From Moraxella oculi (GTDB lineage Bacteria > Pseudomonadota > Gammaproteobacteria > Pseudomonadales > Moraxellaceae): DNA of 64,000 bases. This document shows positions 27,896 through 38,018 of this stretch, in pieces. A model generated the notes under the pieces. The model was given only the letters and a program-made list of their open reading frames with translations, did no database searches and was not told the origin of the DNA. Position numbers and translations under genes: made by a program. Each line of letters starts with the position of its first letter. Positions within the stretch are counted from its first letter, which is position 1. The stretch is taken from contig NZ_JAMBAQ010000003.1 in the NCBI RefSeq assembly GCF_023336735.1, forward strand, positions 109,082 to 173,081, given 5' to 3'.

Positions 27896-29008
27896 ATGAA
27901 CAAATGGCAAATCAAAGACCTAAAAGGCGTGGGCGATGTTGAGTTAATGCTTGACAGCAACCAGCGAGTTTTTACCTTTTTGGGAACAAATGGGGTTGGG
28001 AAAACTAAGACTTTGGAGGCTTTAAGTGTTTTATTATTGGGTTTAATCTTTCCTAATGAATTATATAAGAATATTGATGAATACTTGGAAAATTTAACAG
28101 ATAATGATATTTTACCATTTAACAATATTTCTTTTAATGATTATTATATTAACTTAGACCTATTAACAATTACAGATAATTTTTTAAGTGCCAATACATT
28201 TTTTAATGCTTTTGCTTTTGTTACAGCAAAGCAAAGGTCATCTATCGCAAAACAAAATTCTATAATTCCTAAAGATATACAAAATTCTGATTATAGAAAA
28301 TCCGAAAGATTGTTTTGGTTATTTGATGGAGCATTAAAGTCTGATTTGAGTAATGTGGATATTGGTGATACAAGTCATTCTTGGTTTTTAGCAAGGGCAA
28401 GATTTATCAACCCTTATCAAATTGAAAAAGACAATTCACAAATAGCCATAGAAAGCGTTTTACAATGCTTACATAAAATTGATAATGCTTTTGATGATAA
28501 ATTTTTGCAAATCAATGAAAATAATAATGTTTATTTAAAAGTGCATGGCGAAGTTTTGGAACTTAGCGAACTAAGTTCAGGATTTTTATCACTTGTAAAA
28601 ATTATTCAATCCATTATTGCAAGTTTTTCCGCTTTTACCAACGAAAAAGATTTGTTAAATGTCAAAGGTGTGGTGCTAATTGATGAAATAGAAAGCCATT
28701 TACATTTGGAATGGCAAGTTAAAATCATTCCAATTTTAAAGAATTTATTTCCCAATACCACCTTTTACATTACCACGCATTCACCACTGGTTTTATCGCA
28801 ACTTAATGAAGGTGAGGCTTATTTATTAAAACGAGATGATGATAATACTGTGCGAAGTTATCTTATCAATTCACCCAATACCAGAACTTTATCCAATGTT
28901 TTGATTGATGCTTTTGGTATTAACCTTAATCAATTAAAAATTGACAATATTTCTAATATTGACCAAAGCAAAGTTAAAAATAAATTATTAGAATTATTGG
29001 ATAAATAG
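27896..29008 (+). CDS. AAA/SMC-like ATPase (defence-type)
   Basis: A 370-residue ABC/SMC-related ATPase. Walker A is FLGTNGVGKTKTL (residues 29-40). An ABC-like signature ELSSGFLSLV is near residue 222. Walker B is VVLIDEIESHLHLEWQ near 260 and the His switch is ITTHSPLVLSQL near 295. There is no long coiled coil, so it resembles the compact AAA_21/RecF-like ATPases of defence systems (Septu PtuA, OLD, PARIS AriA) rather than true SMC proteins. It begins 16 nt after the HNH gene and is followed by the PIN gene. An HNH-ATPase pair recalls Septu with the gene order reversed, but the HNH family differs. It probably senses phage and controls the nucleases; this is inference. Confidence 0.8.
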   Translation: MNKWQIKDLKGVGDVELMLDSNQRVFTFLGTNGVGKTKTLEALSVLLLGLIFPNELYKNIDEYLENLTDNDILPFNNISFNDYYINLDLLTITDNFLSANTFFNAFAFVTAKQRSSIAKQNSIIPKDIQNSDYRKSERLFWLFDGALKSDLSNVDIGDTSHSWFLARARFINPYQIEKDNSQIAIESVLQCLHKIDNAFDDKFLQINENNNVYLKVHGEVLELSELSSGFLSLVKIIQSIIASFSAFTNEKDLLNVKGVVLIDEIESHLHLEWQVKIIPILKNLFPNTTFYITTHSPLVLSQLNEGEAYLLKRDDDNTVRSYLINSPNTRTLSNVLIDAFGINLNQLKIDNISNIDQSKVKNKLLELLDK

Positions 29009-29016
29009 GTGTGATA

Positions 29017-29472
29017 ATGAAAGATAAAGCTTATTTACTTGATGCCAATATTTTAATTGCGGTTCTTGACGAAAATAAAGATAACCCAAATCATCAAAAA
29101 GCAAAAGAATTATATGATGATTTGAAGTCAAAAAATGCCAAAATGGTAATTACATCACTCATTCGTTATGAGATTTTGCGTGGTATAAAAAGCAAATCCA
29201 TTAATGAAGCTCAAGCATTTTTAGATGACTTTATAGAACTTGAAATTACTGATTTAGAAGCCAATCCGTCTGCTAAAATTTTTCACGCTATGCCAAAAAT
29301 AGATGAATTGGACGATATACAAAAGAAAAATGATAAACATAATTTTGATATTTTTCATTATGTCGTTGCCAAAAGATATAATTTAGATTTGGTTAATGTG
29401 AATGAAAAAGATTTTGAAAAGATTGATAAATTTGTCAATCAGTTACCCATCAACCCATTTGAATGGAATTAG
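29017..29472 (+). CDS. PIN-domain ribonuclease, VapC-like
   Basis: A 151-residue PIN nuclease. The acidic metal-binding residues are D9 ([12 protein letters not shown]), E52 (RYEILRG), D111 ([13 protein letters not shown]) and D132 (NEKDFEKI). PIN enzymes cleave single-stranded RNA, often tRNA or rRNA. The ATG at 29017 is preferred because AGGTG lies 5 nt upstream; a GTG at 29011 is the alternative. No VapB-type antitoxin gene lies beside it, so control may come from the neighbouring ATPase. The stop is only 16 nt before carB, so it is cotranscribed with it. Confidence 0.82.
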   Translation: MKDKAYLLDANILIAVLDENKDNPNHQKAKELYDDLKSKNAKMVITSLIRYEILRGIKSKSINEAQAFLDDFIELEITDLEANPSAKIFHAMPKIDELDDIQKKNDKHNFDIFHYVVAKRYNLDLVNVNEKDFEKIDKFVNQLPINPFEWN

Positions 29473-29488
29473 TAAAGAGAGAAACCCT

Positions 29489-32400
29489 ATGCCAAAGCGT
29501 ACCGACATAAAATCCATTTTAATCATTGGGGCAGGTCCAATTGTGATTGGGCAGGCGTGTGAATTTGACTATTCTGGAGCTCAAGCGTGCAAAGCCTTGC
29601 GTGAAGAAGGCTATCGTGTGATATTAGTCAATTCTAATCCTGCCACGATTATGACCGACCCATCAATGGCGGATGCCACCTACATTGAGCCGATTACTTG
29701 GCAGACGGTGGAGCGCATCATTGACAAGGAGCGTCCAGATGCGATTTTGCCAACAATGGGCGGACAAACGGCATTGAATTGTGCTTTGGATTTGGACAAA
29801 CACGGCGTACTTGCTAAGTATGGTTGTGAACTGATTGGTGCGACCAAAGAAGCCATTGAAAAAGCCGAAGACCGTGAGTTGTTTGATAAGGCGATGAAAA
29901 AAATTGGCTTAGAATGCCCACGCGCTGATGTTGCCGAGACAATGGAGGAAGCACTTGAAATCCAGTCTCGTTTTGGTTTTCCTGTCATCATCCGTCCTTC
30001 ATTCACGATGGGTGGTTCTGGTGGTGGCATTGCTTATAATAAGGAAGAGTTTATTGAAATTTGTGAGCGAGGTTTTGATTTATCGCCCACTCACCAACTG
30101 CTCATTGACGAGTCTTTAATCGGCTGGAAAGAATATGAAATGGAGGTGGTGCGTGATAAAAACGACAACTGTATCATCGTTTGCTCCATTGAAAACTTTG
30201 ACCCAATGGGCGTGCATACAGGCGACTCGATCACCGTTGCCCCTGCTCAAACCTTGACTGATAAAGAATATCAGCTAATGCGGAATGCGTCGATTGCTGT
30301 TTTGCGTGAAATTGGCGTAGAAACAGGCGGTTCAAATGTGCAATTTGGCATTAACCCTGATAATGGACGAATGGTCGTTATCGAAATGAATCCACGAGTC
30401 AGTCGCTCGTCTGCTTTGGCAAGTAAGGCCACAGGCTTTCCAATTGCCAAAATTGCTGCCAAATTGGCGGTCGGTTATACGCTTGATGAACTCAAAAACG
30501 ACATCACAGGTGGTAAAACGCCAGCAAGCTTTGAGCCGAGCATTGACTATGTGGTTACCAAAATCCCTCGTTTTAATTTTGAAAAATTCCCCCAGGCTGA
30601 TAATGTCTTAACAACACAGATGAAATCTGTCGGTGAGGTGATGGCGATTGGGCGTAATTTCCAAGAATCCATGCAAAAGGCTCTGCGTGGGCTTGAAACA
30701 GGTGTTATTGGATTTGATGAGGTATTGGATTTACCCAATAAAACCGCTAATGCCATTGTTTTGGAGATTAAAAATCGCCTAAGCATTCCAACGCCAGAGC
30801 GTATCTTTTACATCGCAGAAGCGTTCCGCCATGGGTTTGGTTTGGATGAGGTATTTGAATGTACGAAGATTGATCGTTGGTTCTTAGTGCAAATTGAAGA
30901 TATTGTCAAGACAGAGAATCAAATCAAATCGCTTGGCTTCGGTGATCTGACAGCCGAAAACATTCGCCAATTTAAAAGAAAAGGCATGAGCGATTTGCGT
31001 ATTGCCAATTTGATGGGCATCAGCCAAAAGCAGTTCCGTAAGCATCGCTGGAGTCTTGGGGTGTATCCTGTCTATAAGCGTGTGGATACTTGTGCAGCAG
31101 AATTTGAAACCAGCACAGCTTATATGTACTCTACTTATGATGAAGAATGTGAATCTCGCCCAAGCGAGAAAAATAAGATCATGGTCATTGGTGGTGGTCC
31201 TAACCGCATTGGACAAGGCATTGAGTTTGATTATTGTTGTGTGCATGCCGCCTTGGCGATGCGTGAAGATGGCTATGAAACCATCATGGTAAACTGCAAC
31301 CCTGAAACCGTCTCTACAGACTATGACACATCAGACCGTCTGTATTTTGAGCCTGTCACGCTAGAAGATGTGCTTGAAATCGTACGCACTGAAAATCCAA
31401 CAGGTGTGATTGTGCAATATGGCGGGCAAACACCACTCAAATTGGCAAGGGCGTTAGAAGAAGCAGGTGTGCCAATCATAGGTACAAGTCCAGATGCGAT
31501 TGACCGTGCTGAAGATCGTGAAAGATTTCAAAGAATGCTGCATCAGCTTAATTTGAATCAGCCACCAAATGCCTTGGCTACCAGCACTGATGAAGGCATC
31601 ATGCGTGCCAAAGAGGTTGGTTATCCATTGGTGGTGCGTCCCTCTTATGTGTTGGGCGGCCGTGCCATGGAAATCGTCTATAATGAGGACGAATTACGCC
31701 AATATCTAAAAACTGCTGTACAAGCATCAAACGAAGCACCTGTATTGCTTGATCGATTCTTAGATGATGCTATTGAGGTTGATGTGGATTGTGTGTCGGA
31801 CGGTAAAGAAGTGGTTATTGGTGGCATCATGCAACACATTGAGCAGGCAGGTGTGCATTCTGGTGACTCAGCGTGTTCATTGCCACCATATTCATTAAGT
31901 CAGGAGATTCAAGACAAAATTCGTGAGCAAACCATTGCCATGGCAAAAGAACTTGGTGTGGTGGGACTGATGAATGTGCAATATGCCATTAAAGATAATA
32001 CGGTATATATTTTGGAGGTTAACCCAAGAGCCAGCCGTACCGTACCTTTTGTCTCAAAGTGTATCGGTGTTTCTTTGGCAAAAGTAGCAGCTCGCTGTAT
32101 GGCGGGACAGTCTTTGGCAGATCAGGACTTTACTAAAGAGATCATACCACAACATTACTCAGTCAAAGAGGCTGTATTTCCTTTTGCCAAGTTCCCAGGT
32201 GTTGACCCAATTTTAAGTCCAGAGATGAAATCGACAGGCGAGGTGATGGGTGTTGGTCGAAGTTTTGCGGAGGCGTTTTATAAATCAATCATTGGTTCAA
32301 ATGAGCGCCTACCAGGATTACCAACCGAAGGTGAGGTAAAAACTGCCTTTTTATCTGTGCGTGATAGCGATAAGAAATATCTGCCACAACTTGCCAAGTC

Positions 32401-32728
32401 TTTGTATGATTACGGCTTTAAATTGGTGGCGACAGGTGGTACTCAAAAAGTATTGGCAGATGCTGGCATTCCTTGTGAGCGTGTCAATAAAGTCATTGAG
32501 GGTCGTCCACACATTGTTGATTCTATCAAAAATGGTGAGATTGATTTTATTGTTAATACCACTGAAGGCAAACAAGCTCACGAAGATTCGTTTTCCATTC
32601 GATCCAGTGCATTACAAGAAAAAGTGTATCATGTAACTACCATGTCAGCAGCATTGGCATCGGTGAAAGCTTATGAGATCAGCTTGCCGTTTGATGTGTA
32701 CAAGTTACAAGATTTGCATGGTCAATGA
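29489..32728 (+). CDS. carB: Carbamoyl-phosphate synthase large subunit
   Basis: The ATP-grasp synthetase subunit, 1079 residues (E. coli about 1073). Two homologous halves are seen: one starts at [21 protein letters not shown], the other at [19 protein letters not shown] (about residue 560). The first phosphorylates bicarbonate, the second carbamate. The C-terminal 140 residues form the MGS-like allosteric domain for UMP and ornithine. The start ATG at 29489 is preferred over the upstream in-frame ATG at 29402, because family homology begins at MPKRTDI and the earlier stretch overlaps the PIN gene. It depends on carA, which is separated from it by the three-gene nuclease/ATPase cassette. Confidence 0.97.
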   Translation: MPKRTDIKSILIIGAGPIVIGQACEFDYSGAQACKALREEGYRVILVNSNPATIMTDPSMADATYIEPITWQTVERIIDKERPDAILPTMGGQTALNCALDLDKHGVLAKYGCELIGATKEAIEKAEDRELFDKAMKKIGLECPRADVAETMEEALEIQSRFGFPVIIRPSFTMGGSGGGIAYNKEEFIEICERGFDLSPTHQLLIDESLIGWKEYEMEVVRDKNDNCIIVCSIENFDPMGVHTGDSITVAPAQTLTDKEYQLMRNASIAVLREIGVETGGSNVQFGINPDNGRMVVIEMNPRVSRSSALASKATGFPIAKIAAKLAVGYTLDELKNDITGGKTPASFEPSIDYVVTKIPRFNFEKFPQADNVLTTQMKSVGEVMAIGRNFQESMQKALRGLETGVIGFDEVLDLPNKTANAIVLEIKNRLSIPTPERIFYIAEAFRHGFGLDEVFECTKIDRWFLVQIEDIVKTENQIKSLGFGDLTAENIRQFKRKGMSDLRIANLMGISQKQFRKHRWSLGVYPVYKRVDTCAAEFETSTAYMYSTYDEECESRPSEKNKIMVIGGGPNRIGQGIEFDYCCVHAALAMREDGYETIMVNCNPETVSTDYDTSDRLYFEPVTLEDVLEIVRTENPTGVIVQYGGQTPLKLARALEEAGVPIIGTSPDAIDRAEDRERFQRMLHQLNLNQPPNALATSTDEGIMRAKEVGYPLVVRPSYVLGGRAMEIVYNEDELRQYLKTAVQASNEAPVLLDRFLDDAIEVDVDCVSDGKEVVIGGIMQHIEQAGVHSGDSACSLPPYSLSQEIQDKIREQTIAMAKELGVVGLMNVQYAIKDNTVYILEVNPRASRTVPFVSKCIGVSLAKVAARCMAGQSLADQDFTKEIIPQHYSVKEAVFPFAKFPGVDPILSPEMKSTGEVMGVGRSFAEAFYKSIIGSNERLPGLPTEGEVKTAFLSVRDSDKKYLPQLAKSLYDYGFKLVATGGTQKVLADAGIPCERVNKVIEGRPHIVDSIKNGEIDFIVNTTEGKQAHEDSFSIRSSALQEKVYHVTTMSAALASVKAYEISLPFDVYKLQDLHGQ

Positions 32729-32748
32729 TGACTGTGTCAAAATAATAA

Positions 32749-32780
32749 AAAAAACACCAAGTCAGCTTGGTGTTTTTTTT
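32749..32780 (+). terminator. Terminator of the carA-carB operon
   Basis: A stem of about 12 bp centred on CACCAAG-TCAG-CTTGGTG is flanked by A and T tracts, 21 nt after carB. Confidence 0.9.
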
Positions 32781-32904
32781 ATTGTCTTGTTAATCATGGT
32801 TAAATCGTCAAGATTTTTTTTATTTGAGTGCCTTTTAGTGTTTAGGATGGCGATTGTGAATGTATGTAAATTGTTTTTCATGGTAATGCCTCATTTTTTG
32901 CGTC

Positions 32905-32933
32905 TTGCATCTTTATTAGAAAATTGCTAAAAT
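32905..32933 (+). promoter_or_regulatory. Promoter of greA
   Basis: TTGCAT (32905-32910), a 17-nt spacer and TAAAAT (32928-32933) lie 120 nt before greA and just before a terminator-like hairpin. Confidence 0.65.
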
Positions 32934-32957
32934 ACGAAAAGTTTTATCCGTGTCAGT

Positions 32958-32988
32958 CTTGCCAGATGGTCATTTGGCAGGATTTTTT
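32958..32988 (+). terminator. Attenuator-like terminator in greA leader
   Basis: A 10-bp stem (32958-32967 with 32972-32981, GGTC loop) is followed by A and six T. It lies between the greA promoter and the greA start, so most transcripts should end after about 45-50 nt. E. coli greA also has such a leader terminator, which yields the short GraL RNAs. Confidence 0.7.
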
Positions 32989-33052
32989 GTACTTGTATGA
33001 TTGCCACTGATGCGGACATGATTGATTTGACATTCATCAAAAAGGAACGCTT

Positions 33053-33529
33053 ATGCAACGCTACCCAATGACACCAGAAGGTCATGCTGCTTTGGAAGCA
33101 GAGTTAAAACAGTTAAAAACCATTGATCGTCCCCGCATTACCAATGCGATTGCTGAAGCCAGAGAACACGGCGACCTAAAAGAAAATGCGGAGTATCACG
33201 CCGCTCGTGAACAGCAAGGTTTGTGCGAGGCACGCATCCGTGATATTGAAGCGAAGCTGGGCGGTGCACAGGTGATTGATCCAAGTAAGCTAAACCAAGA
33301 TGGTCGTGTGGTTTTTGGAGTGACTGTTGTGCTAGAAAACATCGATGATGGTGAGGAATGTCGCTATAAGATCGTCGGTGATGATGAGGCGGATTTTAAG
33401 ACAGGTAAAATCTCAGTCAACTCTCCAATTGCTCGTGGTTTGATTGGTAAGTATGAAGGCGATGATGCTAGGATTCAGACACCCAGCGGCTTAGTGGAGT
33501 TTGAGATTTTAAAAGTCATCTATGAATAA
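33053..33529 (+). CDS. greA: Transcription elongation factor GreA
   Basis: A 158-residue factor that inserts into the RNA polymerase secondary channel and stimulates cleavage of backtracked RNA. The N-terminal coiled coil has the acidic tip [19 protein letters not shown] (residues 39-57). The C-terminal FKBP-like domain has [21 protein letters not shown] lies 6 nt before the ATG. Expression is probably limited by the leader terminator upstream. A membrane protein gene follows 9 nt later and shares the transcript. Confidence 0.97.
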   Translation: MQRYPMTPEGHAALEAELKQLKTIDRPRITNAIAEAREHGDLKENAEYHAAREQQGLCEARIRDIEAKLGGAQVIDPSKLNQDGRVVFGVTVVLENIDDGEECRYKIVGDDEADFKTGKISVNSPIARGLIGKYEGDDARIQTPSGLVEFEILKVIYE

Positions 33530-33538
33530 GGACGACGA

Positions 33539-33901
33539 ATGAAACACATGCATATGCTGATGGCATTTTTGTTGCTGTTCTTATTCATCATACAAGCAAT
33601 GCCCATACTGACACAAAAAGGAAGTCGGTCGCCAGCAATCATGAAGGTGTGTAATCATCTCTTGTATGCCCTTGTGATGGCATCGGGTTTTTGGTTGTTT
33701 TGGCAACTCTACCAAGTGGCAGGTGTACAACATTGGGCAATTGCCAAGTTGGTATTGTTGATTGTGGCAGCGTCTGCCACCGCTAAGGCACAGCGTAACC
33801 ATCTTGTGGCATCTGGTCAGGCTAAGGCAGGATTGCTCATTGCTACGGTCGCTTATGTGGGCATTGTATTTTTGGCATTTGCCAAACCTATGCTGATCTG
33901 A
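33539..33901 (+). CDS. SirB2-like small membrane protein
   Basis: A 120-residue protein with four predicted helices and the layout of the SirB2 family: an N-terminal KHMHMLMAFLLLFLF helix and the CNHLLYALVMASG stretch resembling the family's conserved His-rich helix. Its biochemical role is unknown. It lies 9 nt after greA with AAGGACG as ribosome binding site. A weak 7-bp hairpin at 33935-33962 may be the terminator. Confidence 0.7.
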   Translation: MKHMHMLMAFLLLFLFIIQAMPILTQKGSRSPAIMKVCNHLLYALVMASGFWLFWQLYQVAGVQHWAIAKLVLLIVAASATAKAQRNHLVASGQAKAGLLIATVAYVGIVFLAFAKPMLI

Positions 33902-34275
33902 TTGTACTTGTCAAGGTCATAAACTCTTTATGGGGTGCTGTGGGCGATATTGTCTACAGCACTACCTTTCTTCATCATGCAACAGTCCAACTTGAACGCA
34001 TGACATTCTTGATTCATCATCCAAATCTTTTAAGATGAGGTGAAAAGATGGGTTAAACCAACCTTGGTTACAAAACTACCACCAAAGAATACGCTCAAAA
34101 TTCTTTAAATCCATCGTCATCGCAACCATTTACTAATAATAATGATGCGACTGATGACTGATGGCTTGTGAGAAAGGGTGGTGAAACTGATCAAATCATG
34201 CAGCATGCTTTGCCAGCAAATCTTTCTCATGTCGTTTGGTTGAGCGGTTGATGGATTTTGGGGATTGATAAAATA
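33902..34275. other. Non-coding gap between SirB2-like and radical SAM genes
   Basis: About 370 bp without a credible gene. It holds the weak hairpin GTGCTGT (33935-33941) with ACAGCAC (33956-33962), not followed by a good T tract, and GGGGAT shortly before the next ATG. No convincing promoter was found. Confidence 0.4.
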
Positions 34276-35533
34276 ATGAATCATGAACGCATTGAGCAAA
34301 AACTCGCCATTCTTGCTGATGCTGCCAAATATGATGTTTCATGTTCGTCAAGTGGTGGCAATCGCAAAAATAAAGGGGGGGTTGGGCAACTCCTCAAAAT
34401 CAGGCATTTGCCATAGCTACACCGAAGATGGTCGTTGTGTTTCTTTATTAAAAATCTTATTGACTAACCACTGCATATATGACTGTGCCTATTGTACTTC
34501 TCGTCGCAGTCATGACACGCCTAGGGCTGCTTTTACGGTAGAGGAAGTGGTGGATTTGACGATGCAGTTTTATCGGCGTAATTATATCGAAGGTCTGTTT
34601 TTGAGCTCGGGAATTTTCAAGAATGCCGATCATACAATGGAGCGACTTGTGCGTGTTGCTAAGACTTTACGCATTGATCGTAACTTTCATGGCTATATCC
34701 ATTTAAAGACCATTCCAGGTGCTTCAGAAGAATTGATGAAAGAAGCGGGTTTGTATGCTGACCGTCTGTCGGTAAATATGGAAATTCCGACCAAATCAGG
34801 ACTGGCTTTACTCGCTCCTGAAAAAAATCACGAGGACATGAAAGCACCCATGCAGACCGTGCAGGAGCAAATTGTTCAGTTTAGAGAGTCGCGTAAAGTC
34901 CATAAACATGCACCAAAGTACACGCCAGCAGGGCAATCTACGCAATTTATCGTTGGTGCAACAGGAGAGAGTGATCATCAAATCATTCGTCTATCAAGCC
35001 ATTTTTATCAAAAATATGATCTAAAACGCGTCTATTATTCAGGTTATGTGCCGATGCTTTCGGATAAGCGTTTGCCAGATGTCAGTACGCCAGTACCTTT
35101 AGTCCGTGAAAACAGACTGTACCAAGCAGATTGGCTAATGCGATTTTATGGGTTTGGGGCGGATGAGATTGTCAATGAGACTCACCCATTTTTAGATTTG
35201 CAATTTGACCCTAAAATGGCATGGGCAATTCGCCATCGTGAGCATTTTCCTGTTAATATTCAGACCGCTCCTTATGAAATGGTGGTGCGTGTGCCTGGCA
35301 TAGGTGTGCAGACGGCAAAAAAAATCATGAGTGCCAGACGGTTCACCACGCTGACGCTTGATCATCTCAAACAGATGGGTGCTGCCGTGAATCGTGCCAA
35401 ATATTTCGTCGCATTGCATGTACCAAACCCCCATCTAAATGACTTGACCCGTGAAAATTTTCGTGAATTGTTGCTTGGGCGAACCAATAGCAAATTTAAA
35501 GACAGTCGTACAGGACAGCTTTCATTATTTTAG
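34276..35533 (+). pseudogene. Radical SAM DNA modification/repair protein, out of frame at a G7 tract
   Basis: The product resembles the putative DNA modification/repair radical SAM family (TIGR03916). The correct N-terminus starts at 34276 (MNHERIEQKLAILADAAKYD) and runs to CSSSGGNRKNKGG. It then meets a run of seven G (34375-34381) and stops at 34414. The rest of the family (KSGICHSYTEDGRC, the cluster motif CIYDCAYC, SSGIFKNADHTMERL and the helix-hairpin-helix VPGIGVQTAKKI) is in the next frame, to 35533. Six G would join them into 418 residues. Everything else is intact, so this is a switchable or recently shifted gene, or a base-call error. It pairs with the TIGR03915-type gene downstream, 32 nt away. 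Confidence 0.85.
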
Positions 35534-35564
35534 TCCAAATTGATATTGTTGGCATTGTTGATGT

Positions 35565-36377
35565 GTGATGAAATTATCTTTATTTGAGTCTTGTGATGCT
35601 GCTGGTGTGGTATTGTTGTTTGATGGCAGTTTTGAAGGTTGGCTGTCTGCGGTGTTTTACGCTTATGAGCATCGGCTTGTTCGTACAAACTTGTCTATCA
35701 TGGCAAGAACTGACTATGATGATGACTTTTTAGATGAAGTTATTTTTGTCCCAGTTGATGTCGATAAATCTAAGCGAGTGCTGAATAAAATATGCGACAT
35801 ACTTAACATCAAAGAGATCATTTGGGCATTTTTATCCGAAGATAAGAAAGTGTATACATGTCTATTTCGTGTGCTAGAATACCAGTTGCAAACGCCCAAC
35901 CAATCCGTCATGGCAAACTTCGCCCATCCTGATGTGCAAGCAGTGCATGCGTGTATCAAAAAAGTGCGACGAGAACGCCATCGAATGCAGGCTTTCGTGC
36001 GTTTTGAGGATACGACTCAAGGCGTGTATTTCGCTAAGGTCAATCCTGATTGTAATGTCTTGCCACTCATTGCAGACTTTTTCGCTCGGCGATTTGCCGA
36101 TCAAAGTTGGCTAATCTTTGATGTTGTGCGTGGCTATGGGATTTTCTATGACCATCACAATCCACAGGCAGGCGTGTGTGAGATTGTCGATATTGATGAA
36201 AGAATGCTGCTGGATTGTCATGAGCTGCATGCGGATAAAGAGCGGATGTATCAGCGACTTTGGCAAGCGTATTTTCGTCATGTAACGATAAAAGAGCGTA
36301 TCAATCCTAAGCATCACATTGCTCAAATGCCAAGGCGGTATTGGCGGTATTTGGTGGAGAAAAAGGGGTGTGTTTAG
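35565..36377 (+). CDS. TIGR03915/DUF4130-family putative DNA metabolism protein
   Basis: A 270-residue soluble protein. The opening VLLFDGSFEGWLSAVFYAYEHR and the later FVRFEDTTQGVYFAKVNPDCNVLPLIADFFARRFADQ stretch are typical of the family that accompanies the radical SAM gene just upstream; together they are thought to act in DNA modification or repair, possibly through a glycosylase-like activity. That role is a family prediction, not proven. Starts GTG at 35565 and ATG at 35568 are equivalent. The sequence is intact even though its partner is out of frame. Confidence 0.8.
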   Translation: MMKLSLFESCDAAGVVLLFDGSFEGWLSAVFYAYEHRLVRTNLSIMARTDYDDDFLDEVIFVPVDVDKSKRVLNKICDILNIKEIIWAFLSEDKKVYTCLFRVLEYQLQTPNQSVMANFAHPDVQAVHACIKKVRRERHRMQAFVRFEDTTQGVYFAKVNPDCNVLPLIADFFARRFADQSWLIFDVVRGYGIFYDHHNPQAGVCEIVDIDERMLLDCHELHADKERMYQRLWQAYFRHVTIKERINPKHHIAQMPRRYWRYLVEKKGCV

Positions 36378-36410
36378 GCTTGGTCATGATGACATGATTC
36401 ATCGCTGTGT

Positions 36411-37643
36411 TTACAACCATCCAGCCAGACGGAATTTGGAGTATAAATAAGCACAAATGACCAAGATGGCACTGATGACAATAAAATAGCTATATCGCCA
36501 TGACAACTCTGGCATGAATTCAAAGTTCATGCCATAAATACCAGCGACTGCAGTAGGCACGGCGGCGATACCTGCCCAAGCAGCAAGCTTTCTTACCACA
36601 TCATTTTGCCCCATTGTTACCATGGTGGTGTAAGTATTCATGGCGACAGAGAGCATTTCATTAAGCCCGTTAACGGCATCAAGAGAACGCAGCAGATGAT
36701 CATTGACATCTCTAAAATAAGGCTGGGCTGCGGTGGGAAAAGCAGAGATGAGTTCATTTTTTTTATGATTGATGAAGAAATTGCACACATCTTGTACGGG
36801 CAAAATCACTGCACGCATATGTACGAGCTGCGATTTTAATTCGTAAAGGCTTTTGAGTGTGTCTCGACTAAACTCAGAAGAAAAAATGTTCCGCTCTTGT
36901 TCACGCAGGTAATTACCCAGTCGGTCGGTGATGGGTGAGTAGTTATCAACAATGAAATCTAAGATGGCATGCAAGACAAAAATGGGTCCTAAACGCAGAC
37001 GCTCAGGGCGACGATGATAATGTTCACGCACGGGTGAATAAGAGTTGGACGCACCACGACGCACACTGATGATGAAATTTTTTCCCATGAATATTGCCGT
37101 CGTACCATAGCGAATTTGATTGTCTTCAAGTTTTGCGGTACGCACCACCACAAAAATCATGTCATTGCCATAGCTTTCGACTTTTGGTCGTTGGTGGTCT
37201 GCAAGTGCATCTTCTAATGCCAGTTCATGCAAATCAAAAGCGTCCTTAACCTCGTAAACCGTCTCAATGCTAGGATCGTAAAGCCCAAGCCAGATGAATT
37301 GATTGTTATTCGTTAAAGCACGACTGACCTCATCAATACGCAGCTGTTCAATCGGTTCACCTGTTTTTCGTGAGTATGAATAACAAACAATCGTCTCATT
37401 ATCACCCGAGTCCTCCAAATCCTCAAAACGGTCTGCATCAGGATCGTAAACCGTCATCGTTTCAATGGTGTCTTCATCTGTGGCATCAGCATCACCATAG
37501 ATGTAGCTATCTTGACTTTCAAGTGACAGATCTTCATCGGAATCTTCGATGGTGTTGATCATTTCATCATGTGGGCGTTGACTTTCGGTCATGTCAAGTT
37601 TATGTTTGGGGCTATGATTGTCATTGTGTTCTTGCTTGTGCAT
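36411..37643 (-). CDS. corA: CorA-type magnesium/cobalt transporter
   Basis: A 410-residue member of the CorA family of pentameric divalent-cation channels. Two C-terminal helices are visible, the first ending in the signature YGMNFEFMPE (GMN pore motif). The cytoplasmic domain has the typical LHELALEDALADHQRPKVE. The first 90 residues are an acidic, low-complexity extension (DSDEDLSLESQDSY) absent from E. coli CorA (316 residues). The ATG at 37643 was chosen because AGGGG lies 7 nt upstream; the in-frame start at 37703 overlaps the likely promoter. Confidence 0.93.
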   Translation of the reverse strand: MHKQEHNDNHSPKHKLDMTESQRPHDEMINTIEDSDEDLSLESQDSYIYGDADATDEDTIETMTVYDPDADRFEDLEDSGDNETIVCYSYSRKTGEPIEQLRIDEVSRALTNNNQFIWLGLYDPSIETVYEVKDAFDLHELALEDALADHQRPKVESYGNDMIFVVVRTAKLEDNQIRYGTTAIFMGKNFIISVRRGASNSYSPVREHYHRRPERLRLGPIFVLHAILDFIVDNYSPITDRLGNYLREQERNIFSSEFSRDTLKSLYELKSQLVHMRAVILPVQDVCNFFINHKKNELISAFPTAAQPYFRDVNDHLLRSLDAVNGLNEMLSVAMNTYTTMVTMGQNDVVRKLAAWAGIAAVPTAVAGIYGMNFEFMPELSWRYSYFIVISAILVICAYLYSKFRLAGWL

Positions 37644-37703
37644 GGCTTGCCCCTTATGCTTTGGTGAATGGAATGCTAAAAACTGAACTGATGAAATCAC
37701 CAT

Positions 37704-37732
37704 ATTATAGCAATATTTCTACACTTTTTCAT
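37704..37732 (-). promoter_or_regulatory. Candidate promoter of corA
   Basis: On the minus strand, ATGAAA (37732-37727), a 17-nt spacer and a perfect TATAAT (37709-37704) lie 60 nt before the corA start. The rest of the corA-hisZ gap is AT-rich, without a clear hisZ promoter. Confidence 0.5.
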
Positions 37733-38018
37733 CCGTACTTTATGATGAAATGAGTCATCATGCCAATCATTGATGCGTTAAAAAGTATGATTTTGCCACT
37801 GTTTGTATGGTCATTTCATTGATCATGACATTTTGATGCTGATATGGTAAGTGGTTTTGAAAAATAATTTGTAATTTAACCTAGTCGCAAGATGAATTTA
37901 ATGATACACTAAGCACGAAAAAATCAATGAAATTCTGTTGTTTTTCAAAATGGCAAGCAATGACTTGCTATTTTTATGCAATTACTTGTATTTATCAATC
38001 ATGAATTAGGGGTTTGTT

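Noticed and set aside
29402..29488. CarB start at 29402
   Set aside because: It overlaps the PIN gene and the extra residues are not CarB-like; the ATG at 29489 opens the conserved sequence.
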